Shown: in pieces, positions 6,092 to 13,932 of the stretch | How positions within the stretch are numbered: position 1 is the first letter of the stretch | Layout of the letters: every line of letters starts with the position of its first letter | Source: an uncultured Eubacteriales bacterium | GTDB taxonomy: Bacteria; Bacillota; Clostridia; Oscillospirales; Acutalibacteraceae | Direction of reading: 5' to 3' | Length of the DNA stretch: 14,071 nt | NCBI GenBank assembly: GCA_934476025.1 | Contig: CAKSNI010000009.1 | Span: forward strand, 1 to 14,071 | Program-made: the position numbers and the translations under genes | The notes under the pieces: generated by a model | Databases searched by the model: none | Told to the model about the DNA's origin: nothing | What the model saw: the letters and a program-made list of their open reading frames with translations, nothing else

Positions 6092-7257
6092 ATCTGATAA
6101 CCGGAACAATTCTAAAACTTCGTCCGACGCTTTCTTTGAGGCTGACGGGCGAATACTGTGAGCGATTGCTGAATGTTTTGGCCGCGCACCGAATTTTGTT
6201 TTGGAATCCGAAACGAACCTCTAAGGGCTATACCGTTACGGTGTATGCGGCTGACCTGCAGCGTATTCGGAAAATACGGCGGCCGACCGGAGTGCGGATT
6301 CATGTGGAAAAACGAAACGGGCTTGCTTTCGCCGTTCGAAAATACCGGATGCGTTTTGGATTCCTGGCCGGGGCCGCCCTCTTTGTCGGATTGTTGTTTT
6401 ATCTGTCAGGGGGACTCTGGATCATTACCGTAAGCGGCAATCGCCAAGTTCAGGCTGAACAGGTAAAGGCCGTACTCAGTGAGTACGGAATTCGCCCGGG
6501 ATGTCGGATGCGAGAGGTGGATCCGCAATTTCTGAAGCAGGAATTGCCACTGCATCTCGGGCAGATTTCCTGGGCCTCCCTCAATCGACAGGGGTGTGTT
6601 CTGGAAGTGAATATCAGCGAATCCGATTCAACCCAAAAATCCGAACAGCCCTGTAACATCATAGCCGCCTGTGACGGAACTATCACCGATATCAGTGTCA
6701 CTTCCGGGGAATTATGCGTAAAAACCGGCCAAACAGTTCTCTGCGGTCAGGTGCTGATATCCGGCATTCACGCTCAAAACGGATTCAATGAGTGGGGAAC
6801 GGCACAAGGGGAAATTCATGCCAAAGTACCGGGGGAATTTTCAGAAAACCTTCCGATTGAACACAGTGAAAAAGTGCCGGACGGAAAAATCAGAAGCCAT
6901 ACCGTGCTTGAGTTTTTTTCGCTGCGAATTCCACTGTATCTGGGTGAAATTCAGGGGGAATACGACCGGCAGGCTCAGCGAAACACGATGCGGATTTTAG
7001 GCGGCGAACTGCCAATTTCCATGGATACTTTCCGGTATTTTCACTATACAGTAAATTCTCGGACATTAGACGAGGAAACCGCCCTCGAATTCCTTCGCGA
7101 CCGTTGGCAGGATTCCTGCCGGGGACGCGGTGAAACTTCCCCGGAAATTCTAAAAGAAACTTTGCAAAAAGCAGGGGATCACTATGCCTATTCCGTTCAA
7201 TACGAAGCCATACGCCAAATCGGCATCCCGGCCAGCTTGCCGTCTATCGCTCCATGA
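6088..7257 (+). CDS. yqfD: Sporulation protein YqfD
   Basis: 389 residues, the normal size for YqfD (about 390-400). The N-terminal 90 residues are basic and predicted cytosolic. A single membrane helix spans about residues 92-112 (FLAGAALFVGLLFYLSGGLW). It is followed at once by ITVSGNRQVQAEQVKAVL, a POTRA-like segment as at the start of FtsQ-type extracytoplasmic domains, and then a large beta-rich domain containing TDISVTSGELCVKTGQTV. It is a membrane protein of the sporulating mother cell of unknown mechanism. The ATG overlaps the yqfC stop, so no separate ribosome binding site is needed. The 102-base gap to phoH holds another promoter, so phoH is not solely dependent on this unit. Confidence 0.92.
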   Translation: MNLITGTILKLRPTLSLRLTGEYCERLLNVLAAHRILFWNPKRTSKGYTVTVYAADLQRIRKIRRPTGVRIHVEKRNGLAFAVRKYRMRFGFLAGAALFVGLLFYLSGGLWIITVSGNRQVQAEQVKAVLSEYGIRPGCRMREVDPQFLKQELPLHLGQISWASLNRQGCVLEVNISESDSTQKSEQPCNIIAACDGTITDISVTSGELCVKTGQTVLCGQVLISGIHAQNGFNEWGTAQGEIHAKVPGEFSENLPIEHSEKVPDGKIRSHTVLEFFSLRIPLYLGEIQGEYDRQAQRNTMRILGGELPISMDTFRYFHYTVNSRTLDEETALEFLRDRWQDSCRGRGETSPEILKETLQKAGDHYAYSVQYEAIRQIGIPASLPSIAP

Positions 7258-7313
7258 TCAAAAAAGAATCAAAAAATTATGTCGATTTTGTCTATAATTT
7301 TTCAAAAAATATG

Positions 7314-7342
7314 GTGAAAAAAGAAAATAGTTGTGATATAAT
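7314..7342 (+). promoter_or_regulatory. Extended -10 promoter for phoH and the downstream operon
   Basis: TGATATAAT (7334-7342) is an extended -10 with perfect TATAAT (7337-7342). GTGAAA at 7314-7319, 17 bases upstream, is a weak -35. It gives a vegetative start for phoH-ybeY-era and following genes independent of yqfCD. Confidence 0.6.
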
Positions 7343-7359
7343 GGAAAAGAAAGGAAAGG

Positions 7360-8358
7360 ATGCCCGTGTTTTCACAAACAATGGATATCGGACGAACCGA
7401 AGATATTTCGGAATTGTTCGGGAATTTTGACAGCAATATGCACCACATTGAGCGGGAATTTTCCGTAACGGTTACCCAGCACGGCACCGCTCTTACCGTG
7501 AACGGCGACCCGGAAGCGGTTCTTGCGGCGCAAAACACCATCCGCACTTTACAAAAGCTGATTGCCAAAGGAGAAGCCATCACCTCCCAGAACCTTGACT
7601 ATGCCATTTCGCTGGTTAAAGAAAAAAAGGAGGACGATCTCGCGACACTTTGCGATGAGAACTGTGTTTGCATCACTTCACGCGGTCGGCCGATCAAACC
7701 GAAAACCGTTGGTCAGAAAACTTATCTGGATGCCATTCGCACCCATACTGTCACCCTGGGCGTCGGTCCGGCCGGTACCGGAAAAACCTATCTGGCCGTG
7801 GCCATGGCGGTGAAGGCATTTCGGAATCACGAAGTTTCCAAAATTGTTTTGACCAGACCGGCGGTGGAGGCGGGGGAGCGTCTCGGCTTTCTTCCCGGAG
7901 ATTTACAGCAAAAGGTAGACCCTTATCTTCGTCCACTGTATGACGGTCTGTTTGATATGATGGGGGCCGAAAATTTTCAGAAATGTCAGGAACGCGGTGA
8001 TGTGGAGGTTGTTCCGCTGGCGTATATGCGTGGGCGCACTTTGGATGACAGTTTTATTATTCTGGACGAAGCGCAGAACACAACTCGCGAACAGATGAAG
8101 ATGTTTTTAACCCGTTTTGGCTTTCAGTCCAAAGTGGTTGTAACAGGGGATATTACCCAAATTGATTTGCCGGACGGTAAGCGTTCCGGTCTGAAAGAGG
8201 CCTTGAAAATTTTAAAAGGAATTGACGATATTGCCATTGTACAATTGACTGGAAAGGATGTCATCCGGCATCGGCTGGTTCAAAAAATCATTGGCGCATA
8301 CGAAAAATACGAGGAGGTTCAATCTCATCATGAGAAGTACGAAGGTAAACATTTATGA
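7360..8358 (+). CDS. phoH: PhoH-like ATPase
   Basis: 332 residues, typical of the PhoH (YlaK/PhoH-like, KOG-type P-loop) family. The N-terminal 100 residues resemble a KH-like nucleic-acid-binding region (residues 30-60: TVTQHGTALTVNGDPEAVLA). The P-loop GPAGTGKT starts near residue 136 and the Walker B FIILDEAQNTT near 232, with the conserved VTGDITQIDLP (about 261) and HRLVQ (about 307) motifs following. PhoH-like ATPases are cytosolic, probably RNA-associated, and almost always sit beside ybeY. The exact activity is not established. The ATG at 7360 is preceded by AAAGGAAAGG. The 3' end overlaps the start of ybeY by 29 bases. Confidence 0.94.
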   Translation: MPVFSQTMDIGRTEDISELFGNFDSNMHHIEREFSVTVTQHGTALTVNGDPEAVLAAQNTIRTLQKLIAKGEAITSQNLDYAISLVKEKKEDDLATLCDENCVCITSRGRPIKPKTVGQKTYLDAIRTHTVTLGVGPAGTGKTYLAVAMAVKAFRNHEVSKIVLTRPAVEAGERLGFLPGDLQQKVDPYLRPLYDGLFDMMGAENFQKCQERGDVEVVPLAYMRGRTLDDSFIILDEAQNTTREQMKMFLTRFGFQSKVVVTGDITQIDLPDGKRSGLKEALKILKGIDDIAIVQLTGKDVIRHRLVQKIIGAYEKYEEVQSHHEKYEGKHL

Positions 8359-8815
8359 TCAGCAAAAAGTTTTCAAACTGCCGACCGGGCTGCGGCTTTT
8401 AATCCGCAAAGCCTGCCACGCAACCTTGGAATATGAGCAGTTTGAAGGCGTCGGCGAAGTGGATGTTTCCATTGTCGATGATCAGAAAATTCAGGAAATG
8501 AATCGGGAGTATCGGAAATTGGACCGTTCTACCGATGTTTTATCTTTCCCGCTTGGTAAAGACGGAAAATACGACCTGGATCCCGAAACCGGCGCGTACT
8601 GCCTTGGCGATATTGTTATCAGTATTGAACACGCCGTAGCTCAGGCGGAATGCTACGGTCATTCTCTGCAGCGTGAAGTGGCTTTTCTGACGGTTCATTC
8701 CATGCTGCACTTGCTGGGATATGATCACGAAACCAGCCGCCTTGACGAAATGAGAATGAAGGAAAAACAAGAAGCCATCCTTGACCGTTTGGGTCTGTCG
8801 ATTGTGAAACACTGA
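8330..8815 (+). CDS. ybeY: Endoribonuclease YbeY
   Basis: 161 residues, typical for YbeY, a cytosolic zinc-dependent endoribonuclease acting in 16S rRNA 3' maturation and ribosome quality control. The signature HSMLHLLGYDHE (residues about 124-135) supplies the three zinc-binding histidines, and RSTDVLSFPLG (near 65-75) is the conserved loop. I chose ATG 8330 because the protein then starts at the usual place (RSTKVNIYDQQ). The frame is open further upstream but inside phoH. GAGGAGG at 8311-8317 is 12 bases away, a long spacing. The stop codon TGA shares its A with the era ATG. Confidence 0.93.
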   Translation: MRSTKVNIYDQQKVFKLPTGLRLLIRKACHATLEYEQFEGVGEVDVSIVDDQKIQEMNREYRKLDRSTDVLSFPLGKDGKYDLDPETGAYCLGDIVISIEHAVAQAECYGHSLQREVAFLTVHSMLHLLGYDHETSRLDEMRMKEKQEAILDRLGLSIVKH

Positions 8816-9756
8816 TGATGAAAGAACCAACTCAAAAATCTGCCTTTCTGGCAATTCTCGGTCGGCCCAATGTAGGAAAATCTTCTCTGATTAACCGGAT
8901 TGTCGGTCAAAAAATCGCCATTGTATCCAATAAGCCCCAAACCACCCGTACCCGGATTATGGGTGTAATCACCCGCGGGGAAACCCAGCTGGTATTTCTG
9001 GACACTCCCGGCTTCCATAAGCCCCACGACAAATTGGGAGAAAACATGATGCAGTCGGTCAGCAGGGGTATGTCCGGCGTAGAAGCGGCTCTATTGGTTG
9101 TAGACGCCTGCCCCAAATTCAAAAATGACGGTAACAACCTTCCGGGGGCGGAGGAAGAGTTGCTCCAGCGCTGCCGTGAAAAAAAATTACCGACGGTATT
9201 GGTGATCAATAAGATTGATTTGCTGCCCAAAAAGGAAGAACTGCTGGCCATCATCAACCGCTACAGCTGTCATTTTGATTTTGATGCTGTTATCCCTCTT
9301 TCCGCCAAAACCGGCGATGGTGTTTCTCTTTTGGTACAACAGTGTGAAATCTATGCCCGGCCGGGAGTACATTACTTTTCGCAGGATGATTATACCGATC
9401 AACCGGATCGTGTCATGGTTGCCGAAATCATCCGTGAAAAGATGCTGCGACGGCTGGATCGCGAGGTTCCGCACGGCATTGCGGTAGATCTGGAAACCTT
9501 TTCCGAGCGCGATATGACCGACGGCAGTCCGATTGTGGATATTTCGGCCGTCATTTATTGCGAACGCGATTCTCATAAAAGAATTATTATTGGTAAAGGC
9601 GGCGAAATGCTCAAAAATATCGGTACCCTTGCCAGAAAAGATCTTGAACAATTCTTTGGAATTCGAGTTTCTTTAAAGCTCTGGGTCAAGGTAAAAGAAA
9701 ACTGGCGGAATCGGGAACGGGATATCCGTTCCTTCGGATTGCTCGGGAAGGATTGA
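8815..9756 (+). CDS. era: GTPase Era
   Basis: 313 residues (family about 300). All G motifs are present: G1 GRPNVGKSS at residues 16-24, the switch-I TTRTR at 43-47, G3 DTPG at 63-66, G4 NKID near 131-134, and G5 SAKTG near 163-167. The C-terminal KH domain contains GKGG near 260, followed by the family ending LWVKVKENWR. Era binds the 3' end of 16S rRNA and the small subunit at the membrane-cytosol interface and is needed for 30S maturation. It starts within the ybeY stop (overlap of one base; a second ATG follows directly at 8818), with no clear ribosome binding site, so it is probably translationally coupled. Confidence 0.97.
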   Translation: MMKEPTQKSAFLAILGRPNVGKSSLINRIVGQKIAIVSNKPQTTRTRIMGVITRGETQLVFLDTPGFHKPHDKLGENMMQSVSRGMSGVEAALLVVDACPKFKNDGNNLPGAEEELLQRCREKKLPTVLVINKIDLLPKKEELLAIINRYSCHFDFDAVIPLSAKTGDGVSLLVQQCEIYARPGVHYFSQDDYTDQPDRVMVAEIIREKMLRRLDREVPHGIAVDLETFSERDMTDGSPIVDISAVIYCERDSHKRIIIGKGGEMLKNIGTLARKDLEQFFGIRVSLKLWVKVKENWRNRERDIRSFGLLGKD

Positions 9757-9825
9757 CCTTTCGTCGATAATTTGGCCAAAACCGGAAATACTGTATAGCA
9801 GAATACGGTTAAAGGGGCGGCACAA

Positions 9826-9990
9826 ATGAATCAAAAGGAAGCCTGGAAGCGGTTTTCCGTTTCGGGAAAGGTACAGGATTATCTGAGCTTTTGCGCAAAA
9901 AGGGAGGAAGAAAGCCGGCGTGCGTGCCACGAGAATACAAAAAACGACCGATGCGTTGGTGATCGGGGAAAGTACCCTTCGGGAAAATGA
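9826..9990 (+). CDS. yqzL: YqzL-like small protein
   Basis: A 54-codon frame starting with ATG at 9826, behind AAAGGGGCGG. The first 30 residues (EAWKRFSVSGKVQDYLSF, then a charged KREEES stretch) match the pattern of YqzL, a small protein of about 47 residues encoded between era and recO in Firmicutes: Trp, Phe, then G...DYL, then a Glu/Arg-rich tail. The last 24 codons overlap recO in another frame, ending at TGA 9988-9990, which is longer than usual. Function unknown. Position, start context and sequence agree, but the short length limits certainty. Confidence 0.68.
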   Translation: MNQKEAWKRFSVSGKVQDYLSFCAKREEESRRACHENTKNDRCVGDRGKYPSGK

Positions 9991-10678
9991 CAAGGTTCTT
10001 ACCTTGCTGACCCGGGATTTCGGCGTCATTCGCGCTTTTGCATCCGGTGCAAAATCCATGAAAAGCAAGCGTTTTGCCGCCTGCACTCTCTTTTCGTACG
10101 CTCATTTTACTCTTGCCGAATCCGGCGATACATACAAAGTTTCCGAGGCGGTACTGGAAAAAAGTTTTTTTGCGGCTGCGGAAGATATCGTTGTTTACTC
10201 TCTGGCCCGTTACCTATGCGATGTCATTGCCTACCTGGTACCGGAGCAGGCGGAATCCGAATCTTTTTTGCGCTTGATCCTGAATTCTTTTTACTATTTG
10301 GTAGAGGAAAAGCGGGAACCGCAACTGATTAAGGCCATCACCGAACTGCGAATTGCGGTGCTGGCCGGTTTTGCTCCCAATTTAATTGCCTGTGCCGGCT
10401 GTTCGGTTTATGAAAGCCCGATGATGTTTCTGAATGCATCTACCGGAGAACTGTACTGCTCGGAGTGCCGGGGGGAAGATTCAACTGTCCTTATTCCGGT
10501 GGATCCGACCATGTTGAGCGCGTTGCGGCACATTGTCTACTGCCCGTTTGAAAAGCTTTATCGATTCACTGTACCGCAGGAGGCGGCGGCCCGTTTGTCC
10601 CGATTAACCGAGCGCTATCTTTCACTTCAGTGTGAGCATCATTTTTCGGCCCTGAATTTTTATCATTCGCTCTTTTAG
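9920..10678 (+). CDS. recO: DNA repair protein RecO
   Basis: 252 residues, normal for RecO. The N-terminal OB fold is recognisable (TTDALVIGESTLRENDKVLTLLT-type opening, then RAFASGAKSMKSKRF near residue 35-50). A four-cysteine zinc site is formed by C158, C161, C180 and C183 (CAGC and CSEC), as in many Firmicutes RecO proteins. RecO loads RecA with RecR and RecF on single-stranded DNA during gap repair. The GTG start at 9920 gives the standard N-terminus; AGGGAGG (9900-9906) is about 13 bases upstream. The gene lies partly inside the small yqzL-like frame (71-base overlap) and is 15 bases before mutS2. Confidence 0.93.
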   Translation: MRATRIQKTTDALVIGESTLRENDKVLTLLTRDFGVIRAFASGAKSMKSKRFAACTLFSYAHFTLAESGDTYKVSEAVLEKSFFAAAEDIVVYSLARYLCDVIAYLVPEQAESESFLRLILNSFYYLVEEKREPQLIKAITELRIAVLAGFAPNLIACAGCSVYESPMMFLNASTGELYCSECRGEDSTVLIPVDPTMLSALRHIVYCPFEKLYRFTVPQEAAARLSRLTERYLSLQCEHHFSALNFYHSLF

Positions 10679-10693
10679 AAACGGAGAACTGTT

Positions 10694-13075
10694 TTGGAAC
10701 TACAAACGCAATGGATTCAACCCTTGGAATTGAATAAAATTTTAGAGCGTCTGGCAGAACAGGCCACCTTGCCGGACGCCCGGGAAATGGCCCTGTCCAT
10801 TCGCCCGGAAACGGATTTTATCGGTGTGCAGCGGCTCCTTCGCGAAACGGAAGAAGCCTATTTGCTTTTGGCTCGTTTTTCCTCGCCCTCTTTCGGCCGG
10901 GCAAGCAGTGTATCCCCGATTTTGAGTCGGGCCGGGGCCGGCGGAATGCTTTCCTTAAAGGAATTGCTTCAACTTGCCGAAACCCTTCGGGCTATTCGTG
11001 CCGTTAAAACCTTTCGGGATAATTGCACCCTTTCTCCGGGGAATGTGTTGGACGATTACTTTTCTGTTTTGTATCCAAACCGTTATTTTGAGGACCGCAT
11101 TCTTACCTGTATCAAAAGCGAAGACGAAATGAATGATACCGCTTCTCCGGCCCTTGCCGGTTTACGGCGGAAAATCAGCGCTTGCGGCAACAACATTCGC
11201 AGCCGCCTGGACCGGATTGTCAAGGATGCCGGCCGCAACAAGTATTTGCAGGATGCCCTTATCACCCAGCGCGACGGCCGCTTCGTTGTTCCGGTTAAAT
11301 CCGAATACCGAAGTGAGGTGCCGGGAATTGTTCATGATACCTCTGCCTCCGGCGCCACTCTTTTTGTGGAGCCGATGTCAGTGGTTGAAATCAATAACGA
11401 ACTCCGCGTATTGGTTGCAAAAGAAAAGGAAGAAGTTGAACGCATTCTTCGGGAACTTTCCGCTGAAGCATATTCTTTTGCCGACACAATCAAAAGTTCC
11501 TACCAAGCGTTGGTAAAACTGAATTTGATTTTTGCCAAAGCCGGCTTGGCCTATAAGATGAAAGCGTCGGTACCGCAACTCACAAATGATGGCCGAATTC
11601 GACTTAAAAACGCCCGCCATCCGCTGATTGACCCGGCTAAGGTGGTAGCCAACACCATCGAACTGGGCACGGACTACCGTCTTCTGATTATCACCGGTCC
11701 GAACACCGGCGGAAAAACCGTTACCTTGAAAACCGTCGGCCTTTTGGTCAGTATGGTTTGTTGCGGATTTATGATTCCGGTTGACGACGGCAGCGTTGTT
11801 TCGGTTTTCGACCGGATTTTGGTGGATATCGGAGATGAACAGAGCATTGAGCAGTCCCTCTCCACCTTTTCTTCTCACATGGTCCGTTTGGTTAAGATTC
11901 TCGAAAACGCCGACCGCAACACCCTGGTTTTGTTGGACGAGCTGGGCGCCGGTACCGACCCGACCGAAGGGGCTGCTTTAGCCAGAGCCATCCTGGAAGA
12001 ACTGTTTCAAAAGGGCTGTATCATTTTGGCAACCACCCATTATGCCGAACTGAAAGCCTACGCTCTGAATACCCCCGGCGTTGAAAACGCCTGTTGTGAA
12101 TTTGATGTTCAAACCCTCAAACCGACCTATCGGCTTCTAATCGGGATGCCGGGGCGATCCAACGCCTTTGCCATTTCCGGGCGACTGGGACTGAATCCCT
12201 CCATTATCGAGAAAGCCCGAAACTATGTATCGGAAGAGGATACCCGGTTTGAAACGGTTATCAGTGCTTTGGAAACTGCCAGAAATGCCGCCGAAAGTGA
12301 AAAGGCTGAAGCAGCCGTTCTTCGTGCTTCCCTGGCCGCTGAAAAGGCAAAATTGGATGGGCAGCTGCATGAAATTTCCATAAAACGGGACCGGATCGCC
12401 GAAAAGGCGAGGGAGGACGCCAATCGTCTTCTTCAACAAATCCGGTATCGTTCCGATTCCATGCTGAATCAACTGGAAGATGCCAAAAAGCAACTGAATG
12501 CCGAAAACGCTGCCGAAATGCTTCGAAAAGCCAAAACGGATGCCCGAAAAGGCCTGGAAGAACTCGAGCGAGCAGTTGATCCGGTTGAGGAACGCAAAAA
12601 GTCATCCCTTCCCCTTCAAAATATGCCTTCAGTAGGGGATACGGTTCATTTGATTGCCCTCAACAAAGACGGTACGGTAGAATCAATCAACGAAAAGGAT
12701 CAAAAAATCCAGGTGGCTGTTGGAAGTATGAGGCTTTGGGTCAATCTTTCCGATGCGGAAGTGGCACATTCGACGGCCCGTCCCCGTCCCTCCGGCCGAA
12801 AAGTCGGAAAGGGAATTTCTGCTTCCAAATCGGTTCCGTCTGAACTGGATATTCGCGGCATGAACAGCGATGAGGGAATTTTGGAACTTGATCGCTATTT
12901 GGATGATGCTGCGCTGGTCGGGTTGAACACCGTTACGATTATTCACGGGAAGGGAACCGGAGTTCTCCGCGCAGCGGTACATTCTTTTTTGCGGAAGAAT
13001 TCCCATGTCAAGTCCTTCCGGGTCGGGCTGTTCGGAGAAGGCGAAAACGGCGTTACCATTGTAGAACTGAAATAA
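10694..13075 (+). CDS. mutS2: Endonuclease MutS2
   Basis: 793 residues, the usual MutS2 length, starting at TTG 10694 after a GGAG site. Recognisable parts are an N-terminal core and lever region (1-310), the Walker A GPNTGGKT near 333-340, the Walker B LVLLDELGAGTDPTEGA near 412-428 with the following TTHYAELKAYA, a long Glu/Lys-rich coiled coil (about 520-625), a KOW-like segment (GDTVHLIALNKDGTVESI, about 650) and a C-terminal Smr domain (about 715-793) with LDIRGM and HGKGTG. MutS2 lacks mismatch-binding domains; it restrains recombination and, in Bacillus, acts on collided ribosomes through its Smr nuclease. It is the last gene of the run. Confidence 0.96.
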   Translation: MELQTQWIQPLELNKILERLAEQATLPDAREMALSIRPETDFIGVQRLLRETEEAYLLLARFSSPSFGRASSVSPILSRAGAGGMLSLKELLQLAETLRAIRAVKTFRDNCTLSPGNVLDDYFSVLYPNRYFEDRILTCIKSEDEMNDTASPALAGLRRKISACGNNIRSRLDRIVKDAGRNKYLQDALITQRDGRFVVPVKSEYRSEVPGIVHDTSASGATLFVEPMSVVEINNELRVLVAKEKEEVERILRELSAEAYSFADTIKSSYQALVKLNLIFAKAGLAYKMKASVPQLTNDGRIRLKNARHPLIDPAKVVANTIELGTDYRLLIITGPNTGGKTVTLKTVGLLVSMVCCGFMIPVDDGSVVSVFDRILVDIGDEQSIEQSLSTFSSHMVRLVKILENADRNTLVLLDELGAGTDPTEGAALARAILEELFQKGCIILATTHYAELKAYALNTPGVENACCEFDVQTLKPTYRLLIGMPGRSNAFAISGRLGLNPSIIEKARNYVSEEDTRFETVISALETARNAAESEKAEAAVLRASLAAEKAKLDGQLHEISIKRDRIAEKAREDANRLLQQIRYRSDSMLNQLEDAKKQLNAENAAEMLRKAKTDARKGLEELERAVDPVEERKKSSLPLQNMPSVGDTVHLIALNKDGTVESINEKDQKIQVAVGSMRLWVNLSDAEVAHSTARPRPSGRKVGKGISASKSVPSELDIRGMNSDEGILELDRYLDDAALVGLNTVTIIHGKGTGVLRAAVHSFLRKNSHVKSFRVGLFGEGENGVTIVELK

Positions 13076-13100
13076 ACAGTCCACATTTCCTGCTTTCAAC

Positions 13101-13150
13101 ACATTCCCGGCGGGCCGGGTGGAAAATACTTGACAAACCGCCGGGAATGT
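13101..13150. repeat. Inverted repeat spanning the tRNA-Pro promoter
   Basis: Perfect 13-bp arms (ACATTCCCGGCGG at 13101-13113 and its complement at 13138-13150) are separated by 24 bases. The right arm fills most of the -35/-10 spacer and the -35 TTGACA lies in the loop. It also lies 25 bases after mutS2, but no T run follows. It might be an operator, a folded 3' end of the mutS2 transcript, or both. Confidence 0.75.
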
Positions 13151-13158
13151 GATAGTAT
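13130..13158 (+). promoter_or_regulatory. Sigma-A promoter for tRNA-Pro
   Basis: Perfect TTGACA (13130-13135), a 17-base spacer and TAGTAT (13153-13158) as -10. The tRNA-Pro 5' end is about 30 bases downstream. A small TTTGG/CCAAA dyad (13169-13183) lies near the expected start site. Confidence 0.8.
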
Positions 13159-13188
13159 ATTCTTGTTGTTTGGGATTTCCAAATCTAT

Positions 13189-13266
13189 CCGGGTGTAGCG
13201 CAGTTTTGGTAGCGCGCTTGAATGGGGTTCAAGAGGCCGCAGGTTCGATTCCTGTCACTCGGACCA
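13189..13266 (+). tRNA. tRNA-Pro (anticodon GGG)
   Basis: Acceptor CCGGGTG pairs with CACTCGG (one G-U). The D arm is GCGCAGTTTTGGTAGCGC, anticodon stem CTTGA/TCAAG holds loop ATGGGGT (anticodon GGG), the T arm is GCAGGTTCGATTCCTGT-like, and the discriminator A is followed by encoded CCA. It has its own promoter and terminators. Confidence 0.95.
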
Positions 13267-13267
13267 T

Positions 13268-13321
13268 ATCGAGTGTTCTTAACCAACCTGAGAGTTGGAT
13301 GAGGACACTCGATTTCTTTTT
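13268..13321 (+). terminator. Rho-independent terminator after tRNA-Pro
   Basis: Stem ATCGAGTGTTC (13268-13278) pairs with GGACACTCGAT (13303-13313) with one G-U. Inside it is a second stem, CCAAC/GTTGG. A T-rich tail (TTTCTTTTT) follows. Confidence 0.82.
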
Positions 13322-13347
13322 GCCTTTTTGTGCCTCTTTGTGTGTAT

Positions 13348-13373
13348 GAGCAAGAGTCTTCCTGCTCTTTTTT
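13348..13373 (+). terminator. Second terminator downstream of tRNA-Pro
   Basis: GAGCAAGA pairs with TCCTGCTC around a GTCT loop, with one A-C mismatch, and six T bases follow directly. It lies at the 3' end of the oppositely oriented recombinase relic, so it also shields that region from tRNA read-through. Confidence 0.7.
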
Positions 13374-13374
13374 G

Positions 13375-13824
13375 TTATGCTGATTGTGCGTTCGGAACAT
13401 ATTCCACGGCGACGCCCTTCCGGGTTTCTTCTCGGTAGTTGTACCTGCTCCCAAGGCTCGGCAGCTCCAGATACCCTACAAACTTATAGGGTATCTTTAT
13501 CATCTGTTTGCGGTTTTTGCCCGTGCCTGTGACCTCGTACACATCTATACGGTCAATGAGTTCCCGCAGCAGCGGTGCAGTCAGCTTATCCATCTGCATA
13601 AATTTCCGAACGACGGCAATGAATTTTTCTTTTCCAAGCTGCCTTTCATCCACCTCCGACAGGCGTTTACGGTTTGCGGAGATTTTCTCTTTCAATTCCA
13701 AGCGCTCCGTCTCATATTTGCCTGAAAACCTCATAAACATCTCGTCGCTCCGCTTGCCCGATACATGGTCCTCATAGCACTTAATGCACTGCCCCGTGTG
13801 TTCATCTGTAATGTGCTTTTCCAT
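13375..13824 (-). pseudogene. C-terminal relic of a large serine recombinase (DUF4368 end) with a foreign start
   Basis: 149 codons from ATG 13824 to TAA 13375. From about residue 14 the protein matches the C-terminal part of large serine recombinases of clostridial conjugative elements (TndX/Tn4451 type): YEDHVSGKRSDEMFMRFSGK, a coiled coil, KLTAPLLRELIDRIDVYE (about 81-98), the YKFVGYLELP strand, and the ending TRKGVAVEYVP typical of DUF4368. The catalytic serine domain, recombinase domain and zinc ribbon are missing, so it cannot recombine DNA. The first dozen residues (MEKHITDEHTGQ) resemble instead the start of TnpV-type transposon proteins, with a perfect AAGGAGGA ribosome binding site (13831-13838). 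The junction looks like a deletion fusion. It is still translatable, so a small coiled-coil, DNA-binding-type product is possible. Confidence 0.78.
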
Positions 13825-13830
13825 AAAAAT

Positions 13831-13853
13831 TCCTCCTTGCAATGAACATTGTA
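13831..13853 (-). promoter_or_regulatory. Ribosome binding site and possible -10 for the recombinase relic
   Basis: On the minus strand AAGGAGGA (13831-13838) lies six bases before the ATG. TGGTACAAT (13848-13856) is an extended -10-like element 25-30 bases from the start; no clear -35 is seen. It suggests that the relic inherited a whole expression signal. Confidence 0.45.
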
Positions 13854-13892
13854 CCACAAAGGAGGAGAAAATAAAAATGTGCGTTCAGACAA

Positions 13893-13932
13893 AAACGCTG
13901 CCGTAGGATTCCCTACGACAGCGTTTGCTTTT
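13893..13932 (-). terminator. Strong hairpin terminator, mainly for the tRNA-Val side
   Basis: AAACGCTG pairs with CAGCGTTT (13893-13900 with 13919-13926) and, after one mismatch, CGTAGG with CCTACG around an ATTC loop. The minus-strand tail is TTTTTG; the plus-strand tail is TTTGCTTTTG. It lies about 70 bases after the tRNA-Val 3' end and could act in both directions. Confidence 0.75.

Noticed and set aside
7562..7943. Alternative frames inside phoH
   Set aside because: No start signals; PhoH motifs are unambiguous in the main frame.
13149..13349. 66-codon frame across tRNA-Pro
   Set aside because: Overlaps the promoter and the whole tRNA gene; not a protein gene.
13384..13777. Plus-strand frames of 113 and 89 codons opposite the recombinase relic
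   Set aside because: Antisense shadows; the minus strand shows clear family similarity and a perfect ribosome binding site.
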